Shown here: positions 8,810 through 17,786 of the stretch, in pieces
How the letters are laid out: each line of letters starts with the position of its first letter
Numbering within the stretch: the stretch's first letter is position 1
Origin: CAWJMN01 sp963844055
GTDB lineage: Bacteria; Planctomycetota; Planctomycetia; Pirellulales; Pirellulaceae
Direction of reading: 5' to 3'
Assembly: GCA_963844055.1 (NCBI GenBank)
Contig: CAWJMN010000002.1
Location: 1,860,001 to 1,924,000, forward strand
Length of the DNA: 64,000 nt
Notes under the pieces: generated by a model
Told to the model about the DNA's origin: nothing
Databases searched by the model: none
The model's input: only the letters and a program-made list of their open reading frames with translations
Translations under genes and position numbers: made by a program

Positions 8810-10024
8810 CTAGCCTGCCGCGAGTGCATCCAAGAGCGCGGCAGCCTCTTGATGATGCGGATCTTTTTCAAGCAACTGCGAAAGGTATTGCTGAGCCACC
8901 TTGGGAAGCTTCATTTCGAGTGCCAGTTTGCCCGATTGGAGGAGTGCTTGCTCTTCCAAAGGGACTTGGTGTTGTTGCTGAGCAGCTTCCACCGCCATGC
9001 CGTAGTACTTTAGCGCTTCGGGGAGGTTGTCGAGGTCGCGGAAACAGTCTCCCAAAGACAAAGCTGCTGCGGAACACTCGACGGGATCTTGCAGGGCTGC
9101 TTCGAGATAAGGTCGAGCATCGGTAGAGCGTCCCTTTTTAAGGAGGCGACTGCCCAGTTGCCGTGCGGCATGGGCATCATTGGGGGATCGTTTGGCTCGT
9201 GCCTCGCTGATTTCCAGCTCTAGCCGATCTTGTTTGGTGAGGGCGTCGTTCAGGGCAGCCTGCACTTCGGCCGAGGGATGGGGGACTTGGGCCTGTTTGC
9301 GTGCGACGGCCACGACCTTTTCCATCCGCAACAGACGAACGTCTTCCCACAGTTGGAGGACGGTGGGATCGTTGTCGGTGGCTTCCTTCCCTTTGGCCAG
9401 CAGGCGTTCGGCGTCGTACTCGCGCCCCTTCTCCAGATAGAGTGGAACCAACTGGCTGTAGACCTCGACCAGCGAAGGGCAGTTGCGGTGAGCAAGTTCT
9501 AATTGCTGAATCGGGGTAAGTTCGATGTTGCGGTCGACCAGGCTGCCGCTGACGGTTGCCGTGGTGGGCTTGTTGGCGACGGGTGCTGGTATACCGCCGG
9601 CGGCAGCGCCCTTTTTGGAAGGCTTGCGGACGCCGTCGGCCTGTCGGCTCTTTTCGATGGTGAGCTGGGTCACCATGGCGGAGGCTTCAGAGTCGTCGGG
9701 AAACGCGTCTTCGACACGTAGCCAGCAATCGACCGCTTCTTCAAAGCGGGAATGTCCTGCCAGGCCAAAGCCACAACGACGGGTGAGCTCAATGTCGTGC
9801 GGGTTCTTTTCGAGGTCTGCCAGCCAGCGTTTTAGCTCTGCATTATCGACCAAGGCGAGCTTGGCCTGAGCGGCAGGCAGGCCCGAGCGAAACTCGCTAT
9901 TGATGCGAGCTGCAAGGTGTTGACGCAGCCAAGTGTTGTCGCCGCAGGCCTCTGCGAGGTAGGCCTCTCGTTCTGCCGCATCCCGTTTGGTGAGGGCAGT
10001 CTGATATATCGCGTGTTCGTCCAT
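8810..10024 (-). CDS. TPR-repeat protein heading the FtsK/WXG operon
   Basis: A 404-residue soluble protein. Residues 1-45 (IYQTALTKRDAAEREAYL then EACG) resemble the short conserved segment found at the N-terminus of planctomycete Ser/Thr kinases, with no kinase domain following. Helical TPR-like repeats fill about 75-125 and 180-240, and clear TPR units lie at about 290-400. A Lys/Ala/Pro-rich linker runs from about 130 to 160. TPR proteins act as scaffolds. As the first gene of the operon it may assemble the small WXG-like proteins with the membrane ATPase; this is inference. The ATG at 10024 follows a 483-bp gap that must hold the operon promoter. Confidence 0.65.
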   Translation of the reverse strand: MDEHAIYQTALTKRDAAEREAYLAEACGDNTWLRQHLAARINSEFRSGLPAAQAKLALVDNAELKRWLADLEKNPHDIELTRRCGFGLAGHSRFEEAVDCWLRVEDAFPDDSEASAMVTQLTIEKSRQADGVRKPSKKGAAAGGIPAPVANKPTTATVSGSLVDRNIELTPIQQLELAHRNCPSLVEVYSQLVPLYLEKGREYDAERLLAKGKEATDNDPTVLQLWEDVRLLRMEKVVAVARKQAQVPHPSAEVQAALNDALTKQDRLELEISEARAKRSPNDAHAARQLGSRLLKKGRSTDARPYLEAALQDPVECSAAALSLGDCFRDLDNLPEALKYYGMAVEAAQQQHQVPLEEQALLQSGKLALEMKLPKVAQQYLSQLLEKDPHHQEAAALLDALAAG

Positions 10025-10507
10025 AGTTGTAGTTGTACCTCGGTCAAACCACGAATGTCGTTTGCCTGAGGAAAGAGTGCCGACGCTTACAGCCCCGTAA
10101 CGCCGGCGGTAACCACGCTTTGATTATACGCCGGACGGCCTGCGGACTGCGCGAGAAAATATCGCACGAAAAATCTCTTAGCCATTCCGCCTCATTGTAT
10201 ACCGGCCATCGGGTGGTTGCTTGACGGCACAGTCGCCTGAAGTTCCCAGCCAGCTTCGGTGCATTTGCACCGCAGAAACTGCGGAAAAGCTGGGGTTTCT
10301 TGGTGAAAAGGCAAGGCGGTTTACGCTCAGCGAGCGCCAGGTATCGGCAGCAGGCGAGGAGGGAGACGCTGGGGATAGTCGGCCAAGTGTCCAGCAAACA
10401 CACGTCTTCTACACCCGCGCACTTCCCAACCAATTTTGGCTGGCAGGACCCTGGAGTCGCAGCCGAAAGGCGTGACCGAGCATTAACGGCGGGGTTTCGC
10501 GCGCTTC
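10025..10507. promoter_or_regulatory. Gap upstream of the TPR/WXG/FtsK operon
   Basis: A 483-bp stretch between the end of the LRR cluster and the start of the TPR gene. It must contain the promoter of the five-gene operon. No clear promoter, RNA gene or terminator was identified, and the open frames in it have no recognisable protein character. Confidence 0.3.
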
Positions 10508-11050
10508 CTAGCTCCTTCTCGCCAGCAACCGACGCCACCCTTGCGAAAGCTTTTCAAGTAGTTGCAGAAAACCGCAAAACAAAAGGAAGGGCATCATTAT
10601 ATCGCTGAGCCGAATAATGGCTCCGCAAACCGCCCCTGCACCGTTGTAGTACTCAAAACCATCTTGGACTTCCACAAAAAGGGAAAACAGGATCACTACG
10701 ACGGAAATCATGATCGTGGCATTCAACCTCCACCCGAGCATCAAATAGCATTCACAAAGATAGCCATAGGCCGCGTAAACCAGCCAAGCCCCAATCGCCA
10801 AATTGACGGCAGCAAACTGCATTTGACGAGAAGTTTCCGTTGGCACATCTGCGTCGAGCTTTAACGTCTCTAGTCCTATGTAGAGAACAGGAATTGGCCA
10901 CCCGACTTCCACATCAAGTCCACCACGAGGATCACTCCACCTAGGAGCATTCATCGCGTATCTCTCTAACGCGATGAGATAATCCTGGCCAAGGTTCTGG
11001 AAGAGAACAACAGCCATGAGGAAAAAGACGATCCCAAGACGATGAGCCAT
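10508..11050 (-). CDS. Small multi-pass membrane protein (paralogue 1)
   Basis: A 180-residue protein with about four hydrophobic segments: one near the N-terminus, two in the middle around the conserved GAWLVYAAYGYL and SVVVILFSLFVEV stretches, and one near the C-terminus. It is a paralogue of the protein at 12290-12922; their C-terminal halves are almost identical and are encoded by an identical 182-bp tract. ATG at 11050 is preferred to a GTG that would overlap the upstream LRR gene. No known domain is recognised. Pairing with an LRR membrane gene in both copies implies the two proteins act together. Confidence 0.6.
   Translation of the reverse strand: MAHRLGIVFFLMAVVLFQNLGQDYLIALERYAMNAPRWSDPRGGLDVEVGWPIPVLYIGLETLKLDADVPTETSRQMQFAAVNLAIGAWLVYAAYGYLCECYLMLGWRLNATIMISVVVILFSLFVEVQDGFEYYNGAGAVCGAIIRLSDIMMPFLLFCGFLQLLEKLSQGWRRLLARRS
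10608..10789. repeat. 182-bp identical repeat, copy 1
   Basis: Bases 10608-10789 are identical to 12390-12571 (offset 1782). The tract lies inside the two paralogous small membrane protein genes, while the flanking parts of those genes differ clearly. This points to recent gene conversion or recombination rather than simple conservation. Confidence 0.9.
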
Positions 11051-11075
11051 AGGAACGGTTGTGCGATTGGCGACA

Positions 11076-12251
11076 TTATCGCTCACACACCACCTCACAA
11101 TCGGGCAGCCCTACCTTTAATCGTTCTAAGCCTGTATCTGAAATATAGGACTCCGAAACATCTAGACGTCGCAGGCTCTTCAATTGCAGAATGCTATCAA
11201 TACCGTCATCCGAAATTAAAGTAAACCGAAGGTTGAGCTCGTGTACCATCAAGTCGGATGAAAGCCCTTTCAGAGCTTCATCATCGACTCGGCTTTCCGC
11301 CAAGTCGAGTGTTTCTAGGTATTCACACCTAACTAACGCCTCGAGCAGTTCTCTACTTACCGTGGCGTTTTCTCTGCAACGAACAATTTGCAAGTAAGGA
11401 AGGAACTGGAGTCGACTCCAATCAACGGGAGCATCCTCCTCGACCGCATGAAACATCTTCACCGGTCGATACAGGCCGTGGGGATTTGCCAATAGGTAGC
11501 GAGAAACACCGCTTTCTGACTCCCAGTCACGCCACGCACGTCCGGGCAGGGTATTCAGCCGATCTAAACTCAAAGAATATTCATCTTCGTCTTCGTAAGA
11601 AAACTCAATCTTGTGGGTCCTAAAGAAATCCTCCGCAACAGCCTGTTCTCGATAGACGCGTCCCAGTTTATTGGCAATCGCAAATAAAACGCAGGCCAAC
11701 GTCATGCCGATAAGCGCCATCGCGAGATTGAATTGTCCGTCTTTTAACTTCCCTCTTCGCTTTATTGCCAACACCAGATGATATAAGCACCAGTACACGC
11801 CCGAGATTGCAGAAAACCAGGCGACACAGTGCAGCAAGTCGTGCGTAGAAGAGATTACTTCCCACCTGGTGAAACGTGAAAACCTAGAAATGTCTCGAAG
11901 AAAGAAGATGGAACACAGCGTGGCGATCAGTGCCACAGCACCCCGTTTATTCAATCGCCAGTTGCAACGGATAATGGCCTGTGCTGCGTAAAGCGATATC
12001 GCATACGACGAAACGAGAGCAACGATGCCATTTGCTACTAGTCGCAAGGTAAGTGCTTGTGACTCTTTAGCAGTTCCATTTTCTGCAATGCATCGAAAAG
12101 GCCAGCCAGCGACTTTGGGAGCACTGTTACCAGACTGTGAACTAACAACAGCTTCAACCCAACTAGGGTTCACATTTAGCACTACATGCACTAGTAGCAG
12201 CAGCCCAAAAATCCACCACTGCACTTTCGCCTTAGCACTAATGTGCGACAT
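11076..12251 (-). CDS. Membrane-anchored leucine-rich repeat protein (paralogue 1)
   Basis: A 391-residue protein with hydrophobic segments at about 8-28, 70-95, 105-125, 145-165 and 180-200, then a C-terminal domain (about 290-391) of leucine-rich repeats (L-x-x-L-D-L/V pattern: YLETLDLAES, SLRRLDVSES). Before the LRRs is a segment with WRDWE and GVSRYLLA that is shared with the paralogue at 12968-14275. ATG at 12251 (MSHISAKAKVQWW) aligns with the paralogue's start. LRRs suggest protein binding; the partner is unknown. It is followed closely by the small membrane gene. Confidence 0.65.
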   Translation of the reverse strand: MSHISAKAKVQWWIFGLLLLVHVVLNVNPSWVEAVVSSQSGNSAPKVAGWPFRCIAENGTAKESQALTLRLVANGIVALVSSYAISLYAAQAIIRCNWRLNKRGAVALIATLCSIFFLRDISRFSRFTRWEVISSTHDLLHCVAWFSAISGVYWCLYHLVLAIKRRGKLKDGQFNLAMALIGMTLACVLFAIANKLGRVYREQAVAEDFFRTHKIEFSYEDEDEYSLSLDRLNTLPGRAWRDWESESGVSRYLLANPHGLYRPVKMFHAVEEDAPVDWSRLQFLPYLQIVRCRENATVSRELLEALVRCEYLETLDLAESRVDDEALKGLSSDLMVHELNLRFTLISDDGIDSILQLKSLRRLDVSESYISDTGLERLKVGLPDCEVVCER

Positions 12252-12289
12252 AACGAACAACTTTCGTCCCGCTCGGATTGCCCGCCCCA

Positions 12290-12922
12290 CTAGCTCCTTC
12301 TCGCCAGCAACCAACGCCACCCTTGCGAAAGCTTTTCATAGAGCAGCAAAAATCCGCAAAACAAAAAGCCGGGAATCACTAAATCGCTTAGCCGAATAAT
12401 GGCTCCGCAAACCGCCCCTGCACCGTTGTAGTACTCAAAACCATCTTGGACTTCCACAAAAAGGGAAAACAGGATCACTACGACGGAAATCATGATCGTG
12501 GCATTCAACCTCCACCCGAGCATCAAATAGCATTCACAAAGATAGCCATAGGCCGCGTAAACCAGCCAAGCACCAACCGCCACATTAAAGCAGGCAAAGA
12601 GGATCGCTTTCCAAGGGCTGATCTTCAAGACTGCCACTCGTTGTGTCGGCGCATACTCGCATTCCAGCGTAAAGAAAATCGGCCAGCCAACTTTATAGAA
12701 ACCACATCTGATCTCTCCTGCTAAAAGGTCAGGGGAAGGTCGAACGATCATAAATCGTTGTTCTAAATCAACAAGATAGCCCCAACTCAGATTCTTGACA
12801 AAAAAGATGGCAATAAGAATCGCAAAGATTGCCAGACGATACGAAAAGGGAGGAGCGGCACTCGGGCTGATGCCCCCTTCCGCCTTATAGGCGATGACGC
12901 TGGGATTTTCTAATTGAGACAT
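12290..12922 (-). CDS. Small multi-pass membrane protein (paralogue 2)
   Basis: A 210-residue protein, paralogue of 10508-11050, with a longer polar N-terminus (about 1-32) followed by four hydrophobic segments. The C-terminal half is almost identical to paralogue 1; the N-terminal half differs. ATG at 12922 (MSQLENPS) is preferred to a TTG four codons upstream. Its stop lies just before the start of the downstream LRR gene, so the four genes likely form one transcript. Confidence 0.6.
   Translation of the reverse strand: MSQLENPSVIAYKAEGGISPSAAPPFSYRLAIFAILIAIFFVKNLSWGYLVDLEQRFMIVRPSPDLLAGEIRCGFYKVGWPIFFTLECEYAPTQRVAVLKISPWKAILFACFNVAVGAWLVYAAYGYLCECYLMLGWRLNATIMISVVVILFSLFVEVQDGFEYYNGAGAVCGAIIRLSDLVIPGFLFCGFLLLYEKLSQGWRWLLARRS
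12390..12571. repeat. 182-bp identical repeat, copy 2
   Basis: Identical to 10608-10789. See that entry; together they mark a tandem duplication of a two-gene unit about 1.8 kb long. Confidence 0.9.
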
Positions 12923-12967
12923 AGTTGGCTTCAATCAAGTGCCCTGATAAGTACTATACGTGCCAAG

Positions 12968-14275
12968 CTATTCCCCAGATGGATCTTCGACTACTTCGTG
13001 ATCTTGCTGGTCATAGCGCCAAATATTGCAATTAGGTAGCCCTTCCTTTAGCTGCTGCTCTCCCTCTTTAGAAATCTTCGTCCCCGTGATATCGAGGACC
13101 CTCAAATTTTTAAGCTTTATCAGGTAGCCAACGCTTCTGTCCGTTATGGGTGCACCATAAAGGTGCAGCTGCTTCAGTTTAGAATCGCTCGCAAGGACTC
13201 TAAGATCATTATCTTGAATATCGCAATTATTCATAACGATACAGGTAAGTTGCTTGCATTTTGCCAATTCGGCAAGCATCTCTCCACTGTTCTGCGAGTT
13301 TGCGTTAATCTCAATCATCTGCAAATAGGGAAGTGATCGAAGATAACTCCAGTCAACTTCAGACTCAATTTCTCGCTCGCCACTATCTCCGAAATCAACA
13401 ACTCGATACAAACCATCTGAACTTGCTAATAGATATCGTGACACTCCAGTTGCAGCCTCCCAATCACGCCAGGTCTTTCCAGGCATAGGCACGACCACTC
13501 CCCAACTGCTATCGTCATAATAATTTCTTTCGGTTTTGAGAACGTATCCGAACCTATTGAAGTAGGCGACGGCCTGTTTCTGTGCATGTTGACTTCGAAA
13601 CTGACTCCCGGCAAAGGCAAACAAGATCGATGACGCCGTGACACCGAAAAGCAGCATCGACAAGTTGAACTGCCCATTCTTCAGACGCCTAAATCCCTTT
13701 ACTGCGGAAACCAAATAGCTCAGAAGCCAATACACACCCCAAATGGCGACAAACCAAGTAACGCAGTTGAACAAATCACTTATGCGGTACATCAGTTTTG
13801 AAGGCAGAGACAAGGGCAATTGGAGATTATTAGGGAAGCAAATGAGCACAACGATCGTAGCGGCCAATGCCGCGATAGCCCGCCAACGAAATCGCAGGTA
13901 GCAATACACAATGGCAGGCGATGCACAGAACGACGCACCCCAAGAAGAAAAGATCGCGATAACGACATTAGCGATAATCGCCGGAAGCCGATAAATCGGT
14001 CTGCGGTGAAACCCTTTGTCATCCGTGCAATCAAAGGGCCAGCCAGCAAACAAGACTTCCTCCCAGCCGTATTTTTCTTCCCTACTCGATGTAACGTCTT
14101 CCGGGCCGATAACAGAATTAACGTCCCAGCTGTATTCGTACCTGTGTGAAGTATCGTCCAGACCAATAACAGTATCAACAACCCAATTAGGATTAACATT
14201 CACCGCCACATGCACCAATAGCAGCAGCCCAAATACCCACCACTGCACTTTCGCCTTAGCACTGATTTGCGACAT
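12968..14275 (-). CDS. Membrane-anchored leucine-rich repeat protein (paralogue 2)
   Basis: A 435-residue paralogue of 11076-12251. Hydrophobic segments lie at about 8-28, 95-120, 130-150, 170-195 and 205-230, and the C-terminal LRR region at about 320-425. WRDWEAATGVSRYLLA and the MSxISAKAKVQWW start are shared with paralogue 1. The extracellular-type loop after the first helix is longer and ends in a hydrophilic tail (DQQDHEVVEDPSGE). ATG at 14275 is chosen by alignment with the paralogue. Function is unknown beyond likely protein binding at the membrane. Confidence 0.65.
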   Translation of the reverse strand: MSQISAKAKVQWWVFGLLLLVHVAVNVNPNWVVDTVIGLDDTSHRYEYSWDVNSVIGPEDVTSSREEKYGWEEVLFAGWPFDCTDDKGFHRRPIYRLPAIIANVVIAIFSSWGASFCASPAIVYCYLRFRWRAIAALAATIVVLICFPNNLQLPLSLPSKLMYRISDLFNCVTWFVAIWGVYWLLSYLVSAVKGFRRLKNGQFNLSMLLFGVTASSILFAFAGSQFRSQHAQKQAVAYFNRFGYVLKTERNYYDDSSWGVVVPMPGKTWRDWEAATGVSRYLLASSDGLYRVVDFGDSGEREIESEVDWSYLRSLPYLQMIEINANSQNSGEMLAELAKCKQLTCIVMNNCDIQDNDLRVLASDSKLKQLHLYGAPITDRSVGYLIKLKNLRVLDITGTKISKEGEQQLKEGLPNCNIWRYDQQDHEVVEDPSGE

Positions 14276-14404
14276 AAGAAGGAACACTCCTGGTAGTCAA
14301 TATACCGAGTTCCTGTGCTGATTACAAAAACCGATTCAGGGCGTGAGCGCTTCTGTATTGTCGATAAAGTGCCAGTGGCAGTAGCGGAGGTCTGCGAAGG
14401 AATG

Positions 14405-15817
14405 CTACTTCTTCGAATGAAAGTTCTGGCCCAGCTTGCGCAGGATCTCGGTGCGTAGCTGCGTGACGATGGACTCTTTGTCGGTGGCTTGCAGGATGCG
14501 CTGAACGACGACTTTGGGCCCATCTTTGCCAAAGCTAGAGCCATGCTCAAAATAGTACTTGGCTGCCTCGCCCACAATGTACGAGCCGTAGCCGGCCGCG
14601 GCACCTTGAGGCAAAGCAGTTACCAGCGTCGATTTGCCGATCGAAAAGGCCTTGAGCGTGCTTGTTAAAAAGGAGGTGGCCATCACGCCCAATGTCATGA
14701 AGCCAGCGGCCTTGCCGATTTCCATGACAAGCTCACGCGACTTGTTCCAGGACAGGGAATAGCCGTAAACCTTGGCCAGCGTGGTAACCATTCCAATGTC
14801 GACGCCAACTCCTCCCAGCACATCCAGGAATGCGGCCGGGTTGAGGCCGACAGCAATCGCTTTGACGGTGGCAGAGCTCCAGATCACTTGCCGGGCGCGA
14901 CGCTCACGCAGCTCGACCCGTAGCTGGGCGATGCGGTCGCTTTTGTCGGAGGCGTATAGTGCGGCCCCCAGTGCAACCAGCGCGAGCCCTTCCCGGTCGA
15001 GGATTTGCAGGATCTTCTCTTTGAGGTCGGCCACATCGGGCTTGGGCTTGCGCCATTCGGATCGTTCGCTGCCATCCACCGACTGGATGATGTATTCTTT
15101 TTCGCGCGGGTCGGCCGCAGCCGTGACAAGCTGGATGCTCGAGGGAAGGTCAGCCATCCGCTCTTTGCCCAAAACGGTCAACAGCCGTTCTCGCTGGGCC
15201 GGGGTGTAAAGATCGATCTTGTTGAGCACCACAATAATCGGCTTATGCAGCGAGGCGAGTTCTAGCAGGGCCGCATGTTCGATGTCGTTTAAGTCCGAAT
15301 CGACGACCATCAACAGGATGTCGGCTTGTTGTGCCGCTTCCCGTGCGATCCGGGCTCGCTCTTCGCCACCGACTTCGTTAATGCCGGGCGTGTCGATCAG
15401 ACGGACGTGGGAATCGCCCAGGCCGGGAAGGACGTAGCCCGCATCTTTCCAGGCGGCGGATTGTACCTCTTTGGTCCAGCCCCCTTGGACGTCGACGCTG
15501 GCAATGGTCTGGCCTGCTAAGGCGTTGATGAGCGCGCTTTTGCCGGTTGAGATCTCGCCAAAGATCACGATCGAAACGCGGCCACTGGTTAGCTTCTCTT
15601 GCATCTCGCGCAGACCGGCAAGCTCCGCACGAAGTTGGGCCTTCTCTTCGGACGTGCAATCTTGGAAGCGCTCCAGCGTCGCTTCCACTGCGCCCAGGGC
15701 TTCACGATAGTGCTGGGTAGAGTCGTCGGCAGTGGGAAGGTCAGCAGTCACGGGAGGATCGTCTAGCGAGGTGAAGGGAGGTTTGCCAGCGTGTTGAAAC
15801 GATTCCAAAAAGGTCAA
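14405..15817 (-). CDS. GTPase with C-terminal DUF697-like membrane domain (1)
   Basis: A 470-residue protein. G1 is GEISTGKS (about residue 87), G3 is DTPG (about 143) and G4 is NKID (about 199), all in an Era/dynamin-like GTPase domain. The C-terminal part (about 310-440) is hydrophobic and helical with glycine-rich turns, like DUF697 in YcjF-type proteins. The only start able to include the N-terminus is TTG at 15817, overlapping the stop of the preceding GTPase gene by four bases, so translation is probably coupled. The pair likely works at the membrane as partners; what they remodel is unknown. Confidence 0.75.
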   Translation of the reverse strand: MTFLESFQHAGKPPFTSLDDPPVTADLPTADDSTQHYREALGAVEATLERFQDCTSEEKAQLRAELAGLREMQEKLTSGRVSIVIFGEISTGKSALINALAGQTIASVDVQGGWTKEVQSAAWKDAGYVLPGLGDSHVRLIDTPGINEVGGEERARIAREAAQQADILLMVVDSDLNDIEHAALLELASLHKPIIVVLNKIDLYTPAQRERLLTVLGKERMADLPSSIQLVTAAADPREKEYIIQSVDGSERSEWRKPKPDVADLKEKILQILDREGLALVALGAALYASDKSDRIAQLRVELRERRARQVIWSSATVKAIAVGLNPAAFLDVLGGVGVDIGMVTTLAKVYGYSLSWNKSRELVMEIGKAAGFMTLGVMATSFLTSTLKAFSIGKSTLVTALPQGAAAGYGSYIVGEAAKYYFEHGSSFGKDGPKVVVQRILQATDKESIVTQLRTEILRKLGQNFHSKK

Positions 15818-17407
15818 CGATCTTCAGGATGGTCGAGCGGAGCCGGCTTGGTGCTGGCGTGGAACTTCTCTCGCGCTTGTTGCACGAGCTTCATCAGCTC
15901 GGCCGGTGCTGTCAGGCGATGCCATTCTTGCTTGGCAATGTTGGCCAGTCCTTCCGGCGGGATGCGCATCTCATTTCGATAGTATTCGATAAAGACAGCG
16001 CCGATCCAGCGGGCGATCAGGGCTTGCATGACGCCTTGGAGCAGTCCCCCTGCTAGTTGTCCGGCCAAAGGGACCGATTTAAAAAGGGAAGCCACCACCA
16101 TTCCGACGGCGGGGGCTGCCAGGTTGACCCCCAAGATGGCCACCAGGTTTTTGCCGAGCTGTCCTAGTAGGCCCGCAGCGGTTTTGAGGTCCATCGGCTG
16201 GCGATAGATGCCAGCGAGATCGACAACCATCTTGGTGACAATCGCGGAACCGGCAAAGAGGTCGAGCAGCGGCAAGGGGCTGAGGGCTGCTGCGCCGCCG
16301 GCGCTCCACATGTACCATTCCACCGTCTCCCAGGCGCGGCGATCTACTGAGGCTTGTACTTCTTGCTTGGCATTTTCGACGAGGCCGCGCGATTGTAACA
16401 GCAGGTTGTGCAGCAAAAGCTGATTGCTGTCTTGCGCAAGGACCGACAACATGCGTCCGGCGAGGGGAGCAATGTCGGCCGGGTTTTCAACCGCATCGGT
16501 TCGCTCGCTTCCATCCGGCAGGACTAGCACACGCTGACGCGAGGTGGTTTGTGCCCGTACAGAGACGAAGTCTGCTTCTTGGACGATGCCGGTTAATTGT
16601 TGTCGCAGTTGTGATAGTAGCTTGGCCTGATCGGCGGGAGAGTAGAGGTCGCTTTTGTTGAGGCAGACGATCAGACGCTTTTCCATCTGGCCAAGGATAC
16701 GTAGCAGAGAGAACTCGCTGTCGCGCAAGGGGCCATCGACGACTAGCAAGACAAGGTCGGCCGAGCTTGCGCAGCTCAGCTGCGCTGGAAACGTGTTCGG
16801 CGCCGTCGACTTCGCCCAGGCCGGGAGTATCGATCAAGATGACCCGCTCATCCTCGGGCCAGGGGATCTCTTGCCGCTGGGTGGTTGTTCCGCCGCGTGG
16901 ATCGGTCCGAAAGAGGTCGCGTCCTGCCAAGCTGTTGAGGAGTGCGGACTTGCCACTGGAGATCGTTCCAAACGCGACGATTTCTAGCCGCTGGGATTGC
17001 TGCTTGGTGGTGACGCGATGGGCCAGGGTTTCTAGTGCTTCGCGAACGTCAGGAGGAAGGGTGGGCTCGTTTTGCAGGCGTTGCGCTTCGGCAAGGTTGC
17101 CAGCCACTTCGGTTTCAATCTCGGCGGCAGAGAGTTCGCTGGGGTTACGGCTGGCGAGGGCGCGCTTGCGCGACTTGGAGACACTATTTTTCCAAAGCTT
17201 CCATCCGGTCAGGAGGATCGCGCCACCAAAGAAGATTCCCCCGACAATCGCGCAGCCCAAGTAGATGTTGGCCCAAGTGGGGCCGAGGGACTGCAGGGAT
17301 TGGTACTGGGTCATGACCTTGCCGGGGAGCCAAAGTAGCGCCACGCCGACCACGGCCATCAGGACGAGGAAGAAGGGGCCGGTAGAAAGTTCGCGCAGCT
17401 TATTCAT
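15814..17407 (-). CDS. GTPase with DUF697-like domain (2), frameshifted
   Basis: Two reading frames join into one 530-residue protein. The upstream frame holds an N-terminal membrane hairpin (about 5-70), G1 GTISSGKS and G3 DTPGLGEVDG. The downstream frame resumes with LVVDGPL, G4 NKSD and a hydrophobic DUF697-like end. The break is at CTCAG (16775-16779, CTGAG in the gene sense). Reading it as CTAG gives an unbroken frame through AASCASSADLVLLVVDG, as expected between G3 and G4. ATG at 17407 has GGTGG six bases upstream. It overlaps the next GTPase gene. It is a real gene if the extra base is a consensus error, and otherwise a pseudogene. Confidence 0.7.
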
Positions 17408-17786
17408 GAACATCCACCCAGAGCAAGGCAATCGGACGAGGGTCGAACAGGTTGCGAGGGGACGCTGGGGCCTTCGGAGACGCCTGTTCTAAGTAATAGT
17501 TTAGTCAATATTTGGCAGGTGCCTAAGGCGGGAAGGGGCTGGCCCGTGCGGCGAACGTGCCTATTCGTAGCCTTACCTACCAATTCCTCCTGTTTTTTGG
17601 CATTTCTTTTCCCTTCCGGCCAATGCGGGAGGGGGTGCCGATTGGAATTGGGGCAGAAGGCGCTGCGTAAACGGGTGCTCGGGATGAGCTTGCTTGCTAG
17701 AGGGGGCTACGCCAAGATAGGGGCCGTAACGCTTGGCCGTTAGGGCTAGGGGATTTGGTATTCCAGGGATCGGGAAATCTTTAGAC
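17408..17786. promoter_or_regulatory. Divergent region between GTPase pair and acyltransferase fusion
   Basis: A 379-bp gap between divergent genes that must hold both promoters. I see no convincing promoter elements or small gene. Confidence 0.3.

Noticed and set aside
10044..10538. Minus-strand open frame of 164 codons in the gap before the TPR gene
   Set aside because: No protein character (Arg/Ser/Cys-rich, overlaps the end of a real gene) and shares only the run-on of a neighbouring frame.
10603..10610. CTGAG in one copy and CTTAG in the other copy of the duplicated membrane gene as insertion sites
   Set aside because: Both read in frame as Leu-Ser in the two proteins, so this is a synonymous difference and not an extra base.
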